Source: Streptomyces sp. CB02414 (lineage in GTDB: Bacteria; Actinomycetota; Actinomycetes; Streptomycetales; Streptomycetaceae). From it: a DNA stretch of 64,000 bases. Location of the stretch: the NCBI RefSeq assembly GCF_001905385.1, contig NZ_LIPF01000008.1:186001-250000 (forward strand), read 5' to 3'. The notes below the pieces were generated by a model. The model did no database searches. It saw only the letters and a program-made list of their open reading frames with translations, and was not told where the DNA came from. This document shows, one piece after another, positions 8,250 through 16,048 of this stretch; the stretch's first letter is position 1; every line of letters begins with the position of its first letter. The position numbers and the translations under genes are program-made.

Positions 8250-8576
8250 ATGCACAGCACGCTGATCGTGGCCCGAATGGAACCCGGATCCGCGGCCGAG
8301 GTCGCCCGCCTGTTCAACGAGTTCGACCAGACCGAGATGCCGCACCTGATGGGCACGCGGCGGCGCCAGCTCTTCTCGTACAAGGGGCTCTACTTCCACC
8401 TCCAGGACTTCGACTCCGAGGACGGCGGCGAGCGGATCGAGAACGCCAAGACGGACTCGCGGTTCATCGCTGTCAGCGAGGACCTCAAGCCCTTCATCGA
8501 GGCGTACGATCCCGCCACCTGGCGGTCCCCGGCCGACGCGATGGCGCAGCGGTTCTACCACTGGAGCGCCAAGTGA
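8250..8576 (+). CDS. TcmI-family polyketide cyclase (PgaF/UrdF/JadI-like)
   Basis: Small cyclase of 108 residues with a ferredoxin-like fold. It carries the family hallmarks HSTLIVARMEPGSAAEVARL at the start, RRRQLFSYKGLYFHLQD in the middle and the AMAQRFYHWSA tail. In angucycline pathways this enzyme closes the last (fourth) ring of the decaketide. Position between the FAD oxygenase and KS-alpha matches the pga, urd, lan and jad order. GAGAGGG precedes the ATG, and the stop overlaps the KS-alpha GTG start by 4 bp, implying coupled translation. Confidence 0.92.
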   Translation: MHSTLIVARMEPGSAAEVARLFNEFDQTEMPHLMGTRRRQLFSYKGLYFHLQDFDSEDGGERIENAKTDSRFIAVSEDLKPFIEAYDPATWRSPADAMAQRFYHWSAK

Positions 8577-9847
8577 GCGCTGGGCGCCGAGTCGTCGTCA
8601 CCGGCATCGGAGTCACCGCTCCCGGCGGCATCGGTGTGAAGAACTTCTGGCAGTTGCTCACCGACGGCCGGACCGCCACCCGCCGGATCACCTTCTTCGA
8701 CGCGTCCTCCTTCCGCTCCCAGATCGCCGCTGAGGCCGACTTCGACGCCGAGCTGCTCGGGCTGGGGCCCCAGCAGATCCGGCGCATGGACCGTGCCGCC
8801 CAGTTCGCCGTCGTGACCGCGCGCGAGGCCATCGCCGACAGCGGCCTGGAGTTCGGCGCGGTCGATCCGCACCGGACCGGCGTCACCATCGGCAGCGCTG
8901 TCGGCGCGACCATGGGCCTGGACCAGGAGTACCGCACGGTCAGCGACGGCGGCCGGCTCGAACTGGTCGACCACAGCTACGCTGTCCCGCACCTGTACAA
9001 CTACCTGGTCCCCAGCTCCTTCGCCGCCGAGGTCGCCTGGGCGGCCGGCGCCGAGGGGCCGAGCACGGTCGTCTCCACCGGCTGCACCTCGGGTCTCGAC
9101 GCCATCGGCTACGCCGCCGAGGTCATCCGTGAGGACTCTGCGGACGTCATGATCGCCGGCGCCACCGACGCCCCGATCTCGCCGATCACCGTGGCCTGCT
9201 TCGACGCCATCAAGGCGACCACCCCGCGCAACGACGAGGCCGAGACCGCCTCCCGTCCCTTCGACGCCAGCCGCAACGGCTTCGTCCTCGGCGAGGGCTC
9301 CGCGGTCTTCGTCCTGGAGGAGCTGGAGAGCGCCCGCCGTCGCGGCGCCCGCATATACGGCGAGGTCGCCGGGTACGCCACCCGCTCCAACGCCTTCCAC
9401 ATGACCGGACTGCGTCCCGACGGCCGGGAGATGGCCGAGGCGGTCAGGGTCGCTCTCGACGAGGCCCGGCTCAACCCCGAGGACATCGACTACATCAACG
9501 CACACGGCTCCGGCACCAAGCAGAACGACCGCCACGAGACCGCGGCCTTCAAGCGGAGCCTCGGCGACCACGCCTACCGGGCTCCGGTCAGTTCCATCAA
9601 GTCGATGGTGGGCCACTCGCTCGGCGCGATCGGATCGATCGAGATCGCCGCCTCCCTCCTGGCCATGGAGCACGACGTGGTGCCGCCCACCGCCAATCTG
9701 CACACCCCCGACCCCGAGTGCGATCTGGACTACGTCCCCCTCACCGCACGGGAATGGCGCACCGACGCCGTTCTGTCGGTCGGCAGCGGCTTCGGCGGCT
9801 TCCAGAGCGCGGTCGTACTCGCCAAGCCCGAGAGGAGCGTTCGGTGA
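8573..9847 (+). CDS. Type II PKS ketosynthase alpha subunit
   Basis: Condensing subunit of the minimal PKS, 424 residues, extending malonyl units on the ACP. The active-site Cys is near residue 171 (VVSTGCTSGLDAIG). The two catalytic His motifs are HGSGTKQNDRHETAAFK and KSMVGHSLGAIGSIE. It forms a heterodimer with the KS-beta encoded next, overlapping by GTGA. The GTG start at 8573 overlaps the cyclase stop. Gene order and the neighbouring cyclases point to an angucycline decaketide. No malonyl-CoA:ACP acyltransferase is encoded in the window, so the fatty-acid synthase enzyme is probably shared. Confidence 0.97.
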   Translation: MSAGRRVVVTGIGVTAPGGIGVKNFWQLLTDGRTATRRITFFDASSFRSQIAAEADFDAELLGLGPQQIRRMDRAAQFAVVTAREAIADSGLEFGAVDPHRTGVTIGSAVGATMGLDQEYRTVSDGGRLELVDHSYAVPHLYNYLVPSSFAAEVAWAAGAEGPSTVVSTGCTSGLDAIGYAAEVIREDSADVMIAGATDAPISPITVACFDAIKATTPRNDEAETASRPFDASRNGFVLGEGSAVFVLEELESARRRGARIYGEVAGYATRSNAFHMTGLRPDGREMAEAVRVALDEARLNPEDIDYINAHGSGTKQNDRHETAAFKRSLGDHAYRAPVSSIKSMVGHSLGAIGSIEIAASLLAMEHDVVPPTANLHTPDPECDLDYVPLTAREWRTDAVLSVGSGFGGFQSAVVLAKPERSVR

Positions 9848-11064
9848 CCACGGCGACCTGGGTGACCGGTCTCGGCGTCGCGGCGCCCAACGGGCTCGGC
9901 CTGAAGGCGTACTGGGAGGCCACCAAGGCCGGCGAGAGCGGCATCGGCACGGTGTCCCGCTTCGATCCGGCCTCCTACCCGGCGCGACTCGCCGGCGAGA
10001 TCGACGGCTTCGTCGCGGAGGACCACCTGCCCGCACGGCTGCTGCCGCAGACCGACCGTATGACGCGGATCGCGCTGGTGGCCGCCGACTGGGCGCTGGA
10101 GAACGCCGGAGTGGTACCGGGTGAGCTGCCCGAGTTCGACATGGGCGTCATCACCGCCAGCTCCTCCGGCGGCTTCGAGTTCGGCCAGAACGAACTGCGG
10201 GCGCTGTGGTCGAAGGGCGGCCAGTACGTCAGCGCTTACCAGTCCTTCGCCTGGTTCTACGCCGTCAACAGCGGTCAGATCTCGATCCGCAACGGGATGC
10301 GCGGCCCGAGCAGCGTCGTCGTCAGCGACCAGGCGGGCGGCCTCGACGCGCTCGCCCAGGCCCGCCGCCAGATCCGCAAGGGCACCCCGCTGATCCTCTC
10401 CGGCGCCGTCGACGCGTCCATCTGCCCCTGGGGCTGGGTGGCACAGCTCGCCAGCGACCGGCTGTCGAGGGAGGAGGACCCGCGGCGCGCGTACGTACCG
10501 TTCGACGCCACCGCCTGCGGCCACGTCCCCGGCGAGGGGGGTGCGCTGCTGGTCCTGGAGGACGCCGAGCACGCCCGTGACCGGGGTGTCCGCCAGGTCT
10601 ACGGAGAGATCGCCGGACACGCCTCCACCATCGACCCGGCACCGGACAGCGGGCGCGAACCGGCCCTGCGCAAGGCGATCGAACTGGCCCTCGCGGACGC
10701 GGACGTGCTCCCCGGAGACGTCGACGTCGTCTTCGCCGACGCGGCCGCCGTGCCCGAGCTCGACCGGATCGAGGCGGAGGCGCTGACCAAGGTGTTCGGG
10801 CCGCGCGGTGTGCCGGTCACCGCCCCCAAGACGATGACCGGCCGGCTCTACTCGGGCGCCGCCCCGCTGGACGTGACCACCGCGCTGCTCTCCCTGCGGG
10901 ACGGCGTCATCCCGCCGACGGTCCACACCTCGCTCTCCTCCCGTTACGACATCGATCTGGTCACCGGCGCGGCCCGGGAGGCCCGGCCGGGCACCGCGCT
11001 CGTCGTCGCCCGAGGCTACGGCGGCTTCAACGCGGCGATGGTCGTCCGCTCCGTCGAGCGGTGA
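9844..11064 (+). CDS. Type II PKS ketosynthase beta subunit / chain-length factor
   Basis: Partner of KS-alpha, 406 residues. The active-site Cys is replaced by Gln (SSVVVSDQAGGLDALAQAR near residue 160), diagnostic of chain-length factors, which help prime and set chain length. The GTG start at 9844 overlaps the KS-alpha stop; a longer upstream frame has no homologous content. By family and context it should specify a 20-carbon decaketide, but chain length was inferred from the angucycline-type neighbours and not measured from the sequence. Confidence 0.96.
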   Translation: MTTATWVTGLGVAAPNGLGLKAYWEATKAGESGIGTVSRFDPASYPARLAGEIDGFVAEDHLPARLLPQTDRMTRIALVAADWALENAGVVPGELPEFDMGVITASSSGGFEFGQNELRALWSKGGQYVSAYQSFAWFYAVNSGQISIRNGMRGPSSVVVSDQAGGLDALAQARRQIRKGTPLILSGAVDASICPWGWVAQLASDRLSREEDPRRAYVPFDATACGHVPGEGGALLVLEDAEHARDRGVRQVYGEIAGHASTIDPAPDSGREPALRKAIELALADADVLPGDVDVVFADAAAVPELDRIEAEALTKVFGPRGVPVTAPKTMTGRLYSGAAPLDVTTALLSLRDGVIPPTVHTSLSSRYDIDLVTGAAREARPGTALVVARGYGGFNAAMVVRSVER

Positions 11065-11125
11065 GCCGGCGCCGCACCTTCCCTCCCGCGCACTACGACA
11101 TCCGACCTCGCCACGAGGAGACACC

Positions 11126-11383
11126 GTGAGCACCTCTTCCCCCTTCACTCTCGACGACCTCGCCCGCATCCTCCGCGAGGGCGCCGGCGACGCCGGTGAG
11201 ATCACCGCCGACCGGGAGTTCGAACTCCTCGGCTACGACTCCCTCGCGCTCCTCGAGACGTACACCCGGATCGAGCGCGAGTACGGCATCACCCTCGACG
11301 AGGACGCCCTTGGCACCGTCCGTACGCCCGGCCAGCTCATCGAGGTCGTCACCGCGCACCTCACGGCCGTCAGCGCCAACTGA
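11126..11383 (+). CDS. Type II PKS acyl carrier protein
   Basis: Acyl carrier protein of 85 residues that carries the growing polyketide on a phosphopantetheine arm. The attachment Ser39 sits in ELLGYDSLALLET, the standard DSL motif, followed by helix III residues EREYGITLDED. It is third in the minimal PKS trio after KS-alpha and KS-beta. GAGGAG precedes the ATG. No dedicated phosphopantetheinyl transferase is seen in the window, so a genomic one must act. Confidence 0.96.
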   Translation: MSTSSPFTLDDLARILREGAGDAGEITADREFELLGYDSLALLETYTRIEREYGITLDEDALGTVRTPGQLIEVVTAHLTAVSAN

Positions 11384-11417
11384 CCACCCGGCACCCGACT
11401 TCCAGGAGAGGCAAGAC

Positions 11418-12203
11418 ATGACGCACGACGGACGCAAGGTGGCCCTGGTCACCGGCGGCACCAGTGGAATCGGCCTGGCCGCCGCCCGGCTCCTCGCGGA
11501 GCAGGGCCACCGGGTCTTCCTCTGCGCCCGCAACGCCGACACCGTGGCCCGTACGGTCAAGGAACTCCAGGGCGAGGGCCACGACGTGGACGGTGCCGCC
11601 GCCGACGTCGGCTCCACGGACGACGTCAAGCGGGTCGTCCGGGCCGCCGTCGATCGCTTCGGCACCATCGACGTCCTGGTCAACAACGCCGGCCGCAGCG
11701 GCGGCGGCGTCACCGCGGACATCACGGACGAGCTGTGGTTGGACGTCATCAACACCAACCTCAACAGCGTCTTCCTGATGACGCGTGAGGTGCTGACCAC
11801 CGGCGGCATGCGCGACAAGGCGCGTGGCCGGATCATCAACATCGCCTCGACGGCCGGCAAGCAGGGCGTCGTGCTCGGCGCCCCCTACTCGGCCTCCAAG
11901 CACGGCGTGGTCGGCTTCACCAAGGCGCTCGGCAATGAGCTCGCGCCCACCGGAATCACCGTCAACGCCGTCTGCCCCGGCTATGTCGAGACTCCCATGG
12001 CACAACGCGTCCGCCAGGGGTACGCCGACGCGTACGACACGTCCGAGGCAGCGATCCTGGAGAAGTTCCAGGCCAAGATCCCGCTCGGGCGGTATTCCAC
12101 CCCCGAGGAGGTCGCCGGACTCGTCGGATACCTCGCCTCCGACACGGCCGCCTCCATCACCTCCCAGGCGCTGAACGTCTGTGGCGGACTTGGCAACTTC
12201 TGA
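11418..12203 (+). CDS. Polyketide C-9 ketoreductase
   Basis: SDR of 261 residues that reduces the C-9 carbonyl of the nascent chain with NADPH, like ActIII, JadE and PgaD. It shows TGGTSGIGLAAARLL near residue 12, NNAG (LVNNAGRSGGG), Ser in NIASTAG and YSASK. The C-terminal SQALNVCGGLGNF is typical of this ketoreductase group. The ATG at 11418 follows AGGAGAGG. It sits between the ACP and the aromatase as expected. Confidence 0.95.
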   Translation: MTHDGRKVALVTGGTSGIGLAAARLLAEQGHRVFLCARNADTVARTVKELQGEGHDVDGAAADVGSTDDVKRVVRAAVDRFGTIDVLVNNAGRSGGGVTADITDELWLDVINTNLNSVFLMTREVLTTGGMRDKARGRIINIASTAGKQGVVLGAPYSASKHGVVGFTKALGNELAPTGITVNAVCPGYVETPMAQRVRQGYADAYDTSEAAILEKFQAKIPLGRYSTPEEVAGLVGYLASDTAASITSQALNVCGGLGNF

Positions 12204-12230
12204 CGCGGCGCGACGACCAAGGAGATGAGC

Positions 12231-13181
12231 ATGACCCAGCAGCAACCGCGTGAGGTGGAGCACGAGATCACCGTGCGGGCGGCCGCGCAGGACGTCTACC
12301 GCCTGCTGGCCGAGGTCGAGAACTGGCCCCGGCTCTTCCCGCCCTCGGTCTTCGTGGAGTACCTGGAGAAGAACGACGACGACACCGAGCGCATCCGGAT
12401 CTTCGCCACCGCCAACGGTGAGGTGAAGAGCTGGACGTCGCGCCGTGAGCTGGACGCCGAGGCGCTGCGCATCACCTTCCGGCAGGAGGTCTTCACCCCG
12501 CCGGTCGCCGAGATGAACGGCACCTGGATCCTCGAGCCGCTCTCCGCGACCGAGACCCGGGTCCGGCTGCTGCACTCCTTCCGGTCCGTCGACGACGACC
12601 CGGAGGGCCTGGCCTGGATCGACAAGGCCGTGGACACCAACAGCCGCGCCGAGCTCCCCTCCCTGAAGGCCAATGTGGAGCTCGCGGCCCAGGCGGACGA
12701 GCGGACCCTCTCCTTCGAGGACAGCGTCCGGATCGACGGATCGGCCAAGGACGTCTACGAGTTCCTCAACGACGCCCAGCTCTGGTCCGAGCGGCTGCCG
12801 CACGTCGCCGAGGTCCGGCTCACCGAGGACACCCCAGGGCTGCAGGTGCTGCGCATGGACACGCTCACCAAGGACGGCTCCTCCCACACCACCGAGTCGG
12901 TCCGGGTCTGCTTCCCGCACCACCGGATCGCGTACAAGCAGACCACCTTGCCCGCCCTGATGGACCTGCACACCGGCTACTGGCAGCTGGACGAGGACGC
13001 CGACGGCGTCACCACCGCCACCTCCCAGCACACCGTGGTCATCAGAACCGAGAACATCACCAGGATCCTCGGTCCGGAGGCAGGCCTGGCCGAGGCCCGC
13101 GCGTACATCCGCAACGCCCTGGGCACCAACAGCCGGGCCACCCTCGGCCACGCCAAGGACCACGCGGAAGCGCGGCGCTGA
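12231..13181 (+). CDS. Aromatase/cyclase (didomain, PgaL/UrdL/JadD-like)
   Basis: Didomain polyketide aromatase of 316 residues with two START/SRPBCC (TcmN-like) halves, which forms the first aromatic ring. Half one (about 5-145) has VEHEITVRAAAQDVYRLLAE; half two (about 160-300) has FEDSVRIDGSAKDVYEFLND. The ATG at 12231 is preferred over the ATG at 12225 because AAGGAG ends directly before 12225 and is correctly spaced only for 12231. It fits the angucycline order between ketoreductase and fused oxygenase. Confidence 0.93.
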   Translation: MTQQQPREVEHEITVRAAAQDVYRLLAEVENWPRLFPPSVFVEYLEKNDDDTERIRIFATANGEVKSWTSRRELDAEALRITFRQEVFTPPVAEMNGTWILEPLSATETRVRLLHSFRSVDDDPEGLAWIDKAVDTNSRAELPSLKANVELAAQADERTLSFEDSVRIDGSAKDVYEFLNDAQLWSERLPHVAEVRLTEDTPGLQVLRMDTLTKDGSSHTTESVRVCFPHHRIAYKQTTLPALMDLHTGYWQLDEDADGVTTATSQHTVVIRTENITRILGPEAGLAEARAYIRNALGTNSRATLGHAKDHAEARR

Positions 13182-13184
13182 ACC

Positions 13185-15221
13185 ATGGACGACGCACGGG
13201 ACCGGGCGCAGCAGGGTGTGGAGGCACCGGGCACGGACGCACCCGACACGGACGTCCTCGTCGTGGGAGGAGGCCCCGTCGGGCTGCTGCTCGCCGGTGA
13301 GCTGCGCGCCGGCGGCGCACGGGTGACCGTCCTGGAACAGCTCATGGAGCCGACCACCGAGTCCCGGGCCTCCACGCTGCACGCACGGACGATGGAGATC
13401 CTCGCCGGGCGCGGGTTGCTCGACCGCCTCGGCCCCCTCCCGAGCGGCGGCCCCGGCCACTTCGGGGGGCTGCCGCTCGACCTGACCGCCGCGGACCCGG
13501 ACCATCCGTACGCGGGGCAGTGGAAGTGTCCGCAGACCCGTCTGGAGGCCGTCCTCCACGAGTGGGCCGTCGAAGCGGGTGCGACGGTACGGCGCGGCCA
13601 CGTGGTGACCGGCCTGGCCCAGCGCGAGGCCATGGTGGAGCTCGCGGTGACGCCGCTGGGAGGGAAGCCGTACCGGCTGACCGCCTCCTACGTCGTCGGC
13701 TGCGACGGCGAGACCAGTACGGTGCGTCAGCTCGCCGGCTTCCAGGCCGACCGGGACGAGGCGACCCGGGAGATGCTCCGCGCCGACGTGGCCGGCATCG
13801 ACATCCCGGACCGTCGCTTCGAGCGGCTGCCGAACGGCCTGGCCACCGCCTTCCGCTGGCCCGACGGCACCACCCGCGTCATGGTCCACCTGCACCGGGG
13901 CGGGCCGAGGGCGCGCACGAAGGAGCCGGACTTCGCGGAGGTCGCCGCCGCCTGGGCGGAGGTCACCGGAGAGGACATCGGCGGCGGCACACCCGTGTGG
14001 CTCAACGCCTTCGACAACACCCGCCTGCAGGTCACCTCCTACCGGTGCGGCCGCGTCCTGCTGGCGGGCGACGCCGCCCACGTCCAGATGCCGGTCGGCG
14101 GTCAGGCACTCAACCTCGGCCTCCAGGACGCCGCGAACCTCGGAGGGAAGCTGGCGGACGAGATCGTGGGACGGGCACCGGAGGGCCTGCTCGACCGGTA
14201 CGACGAGGAGCGCAGGCCCGTAGGCGCCCGGACGCTCGACAACATCCAGGCGCAGGCACGCCTGCTGCTCGGCGGACCGGAGGTCGACGGGCTGCGCGAG
14301 GTCCTCGGCGAACTCATGGAGAGCGCGTCCGTGCGCCGCCACCTCGCCCGCATGATCAGCGGCCTCGAGACCGCACCGGGTGCGCCCTCCGGCGGTCCGG
14401 GTCCGGCCCGGGCGCGCCACACGTACAAGACCCCACCGAACCACGGGAGTTCCCTGATGAACAGGCTCACCGGCAAGACCGCCCTCGTCACCGGCTCCGG
14501 CCGCGGCATAGGACGGGCCACCGCCCTGGCGATGGCCCGCGAGGGCGCCCTCGTCGCCGTGCACTACGCGCACAACGAGAAGGCCGCGCAGGAGACCGTC
14601 ACCCGGATCGAGAAGGACGGCGGCAGCGCCTTCGCGATCCGCGCCGAGCTCGGCGTGCCCGGCGACGTGCACGAGCTCTTCCTCGGCCTGGAGCAGGGCC
14701 TGAAGGAGCGCATCGGCGAGGTCCGGCTGGACATCCTGGTGAACAACGCGGGTGAGACCACCAACGGAGTGGCCCCCGAGGCCGTCACCCCGGAGCAGTT
14801 CGACAAGTACTTCGCCGTCAACGCCAAGGCGCCGTACTACACAGTGCTCCGCGCCCTGGACGTGATGCCGGACGGCGGCCGGATCATCAACATCTCCTCC
14901 GGACTCACCCGGTTCGCCAACCCGGAGCAGATCGCCTACTCGATGACCAAGGGTGCCGTCGAACAACTCACCCTGCACCTCGCCCGCCATGTCGCCCCGC
15001 GGAACATCACCGTCAACTCCGTGGCACCCGGCATCACGAACAACGGCAGCGCCGTCTTCGACATCCCGGAGGCGGTCGAGCAGATGTCACAGCTCTCCGC
15101 CTTCAAACGGGTCGGCGAGGCCGCCGACGTGGCGGACGTCGTCACCTTCCTCGCCACCGACGAGGCCCGCTGGATCACCGGGTCCTTCGTCGACGCGACC
15201 GGCGGGACCCTCCTCGGATGA
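13185..15221 (+). CDS. Fused FAD oxygenase-SDR reductase (PgaM/UrdM-like)
   Basis: Two-domain protein of 678 residues. The oxygenase half (about 20-410) has VLVVGGGPVGLLLAGELRAG, YVVGCDGETSTVR and RVLLAGDAAHVQMPVGGQAL. The reductase half (425-678) is an SDR with TGSGRGIGRA, NNAG, NISSG and YSMTK. PgaM-type proteins act with PgaE in oxidation/dehydration and C-6 ketoreduction of the angucycline core. The oxygenase half ends without the thioredoxin-like domain seen in the 6728 gene. Residue 425 is an internal Met with its own ribosome-binding site (see 14457). The ATG at 13185 lies 3 bp after the aromatase stop. It overlaps the next SDR by ATGA. Confidence 0.93.
   Translation: MDDARDRAQQGVEAPGTDAPDTDVLVVGGGPVGLLLAGELRAGGARVTVLEQLMEPTTESRASTLHARTMEILAGRGLLDRLGPLPSGGPGHFGGLPLDLTAADPDHPYAGQWKCPQTRLEAVLHEWAVEAGATVRRGHVVTGLAQREAMVELAVTPLGGKPYRLTASYVVGCDGETSTVRQLAGFQADRDEATREMLRADVAGIDIPDRRFERLPNGLATAFRWPDGTTRVMVHLHRGGPRARTKEPDFAEVAAAWAEVTGEDIGGGTPVWLNAFDNTRLQVTSYRCGRVLLAGDAAHVQMPVGGQALNLGLQDAANLGGKLADEIVGRAPEGLLDRYDEERRPVGARTLDNIQAQARLLLGGPEVDGLREVLGELMESASVRRHLARMISGLETAPGAPSGGPGPARARHTYKTPPNHGSSLMNRLTGKTALVTGSGRGIGRATALAMAREGALVAVHYAHNEKAAQETVTRIEKDGGSAFAIRAELGVPGDVHELFLGLEQGLKERIGEVRLDILVNNAGETTNGVAPEAVTPEQFDKYFAVNAKAPYYTVLRALDVMPDGGRIINISSGLTRFANPEQIAYSMTKGAVEQLTLHLARHVAPRNITVNSVAPGITNNGSAVFDIPEAVEQMSQLSAFKRVGEAADVADVVTFLATDEARWITGSFVDATGGTLLG
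14457..15221 (+). CDS. Nested reductase ORF inside the fused gene (internal start)
   Basis: In-frame ATG at codon 425 of the fused oxygenase-reductase, preceded by GGGAG at 14445-14449 with 7-nt spacing, a good Streptomyces ribosome-binding site. Translation from here gives a stand-alone 254-residue SDR beginning MNRLTGKTALVTGSGRGIG, exactly at the domain border. In the homologous pgaM gene a nested reductase is produced this way and joins the full-length protein in a complex. Production here is inferred. Confidence 0.7.
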   Translation: MNRLTGKTALVTGSGRGIGRATALAMAREGALVAVHYAHNEKAAQETVTRIEKDGGSAFAIRAELGVPGDVHELFLGLEQGLKERIGEVRLDILVNNAGETTNGVAPEAVTPEQFDKYFAVNAKAPYYTVLRALDVMPDGGRIINISSGLTRFANPEQIAYSMTKGAVEQLTLHLARHVAPRNITVNSVAPGITNNGSAVFDIPEAVEQMSQLSAFKRVGEAADVADVVTFLATDEARWITGSFVDATGGTLLG

Positions 15222-15988
15222 GCGCCCAGGCCCCCCAGCTCCGAACGGCGGTCGTCACCGGCGCCAACAAGGGCATCGGACGCGCGGTCGCGCACCGGCT
15301 CGCCGTGCTCGGCTTCCGCGTGTACCTGGGCGCCCGCGACGAGAGCCGTGGCCTGGCGGCCGAGCGAGAGCTGCGCGCCGACGGTCTGGACGTCCGCTTC
15401 CTGCGGCTCGACGTCACCGACGAGTCGTCCGTGGAACGGGCGGCGAAGCGGGTCGAGGAGGAGACCGGGCACCTCGACGCCCTGGTCAACAACGCGGGGG
15501 TCGGCGGCCCGCCCGTGCCGCCGAGCCTCACCCCGCTGAGCGAGGTGCGCCGTACGTACGAGACCAACGTCTTCGGAGTCATCGCCGTCACCAACGCGAT
15601 GCTGCCCCTGCTCAGAAAGTCCCCGGCCGGCCGCATCGTGAACGTCAGCAGTGTGCTCGGCTCCCTCACCCACGCCGCCGAGCGCCAGGACCCCACCGGC
15701 GTCTTTCCGCCGGGCGTGTTCCCCGCGCTGCTCGACTACAACACCTCGAAGGCGGCGCTCAACGCCGTGACGATCACCTACGCCAACGAGCTCCGCGACA
15801 CCGACATCCTGGTCAACGCGGTCTCTCCCGGCTTCGTCGCCACGGACATCAACGGTCACCAGGGCGTGCTCACCCCCGAGGAGGGCGCGCGGATCCCCGT
15901 ACTTCTGGCCACGCTGGGCGAGGACGGCCCCACAGCCACGTTCGTGGGCGAGGACTCCACGCCGGATGGGCAGCGTCTGTCCTGGTGA
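15218..15988 (+). CDS. Short-chain reductase, core-operon tailoring SDR
   Basis: Classical SDR of 256 residues with TGANKGIGRAVAHRL near residue 14, LVNNAGVGG, the catalytic Ser (NVSSVLGS) and DYNTSKAALN, then VSPGFVATDINGHQG. It overlaps the fused gene by 4 bp (ATGA), so it is translationally coupled. It looks like a paralog of the SDR at 4847. The fused gene already provides a reductase, so this one probably reduces another ketone or quinone of the angucyclinone; the substrate cannot be told from sequence. Confidence 0.88.
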   Translation: MSAQAPQLRTAVVTGANKGIGRAVAHRLAVLGFRVYLGARDESRGLAAERELRADGLDVRFLRLDVTDESSVERAAKRVEEETGHLDALVNNAGVGGPPVPPSLTPLSEVRRTYETNVFGVIAVTNAMLPLLRKSPAGRIVNVSSVLGSLTHAAERQDPTGVFPPGVFPALLDYNTSKAALNAVTITYANELRDTDILVNAVSPGFVATDINGHQGVLTPEEGARIPVLLATLGEDGPTATFVGEDSTPDGQRLSW

Positions 15989-16048
15989 ACGGGGCCGCGG
16001 CGCCCGGCGACCGCACACACGCACCATCGCGACTGGGGGAGACAAGGA

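Noticed and set aside
11370..14990. Very long open frame on the - strand (over 1200 codons)
   Set aside because: Antisense to well-supported ketoreductase, aromatase and oxygenase genes; a by-product of GC-rich third positions, with no recognisable domain.
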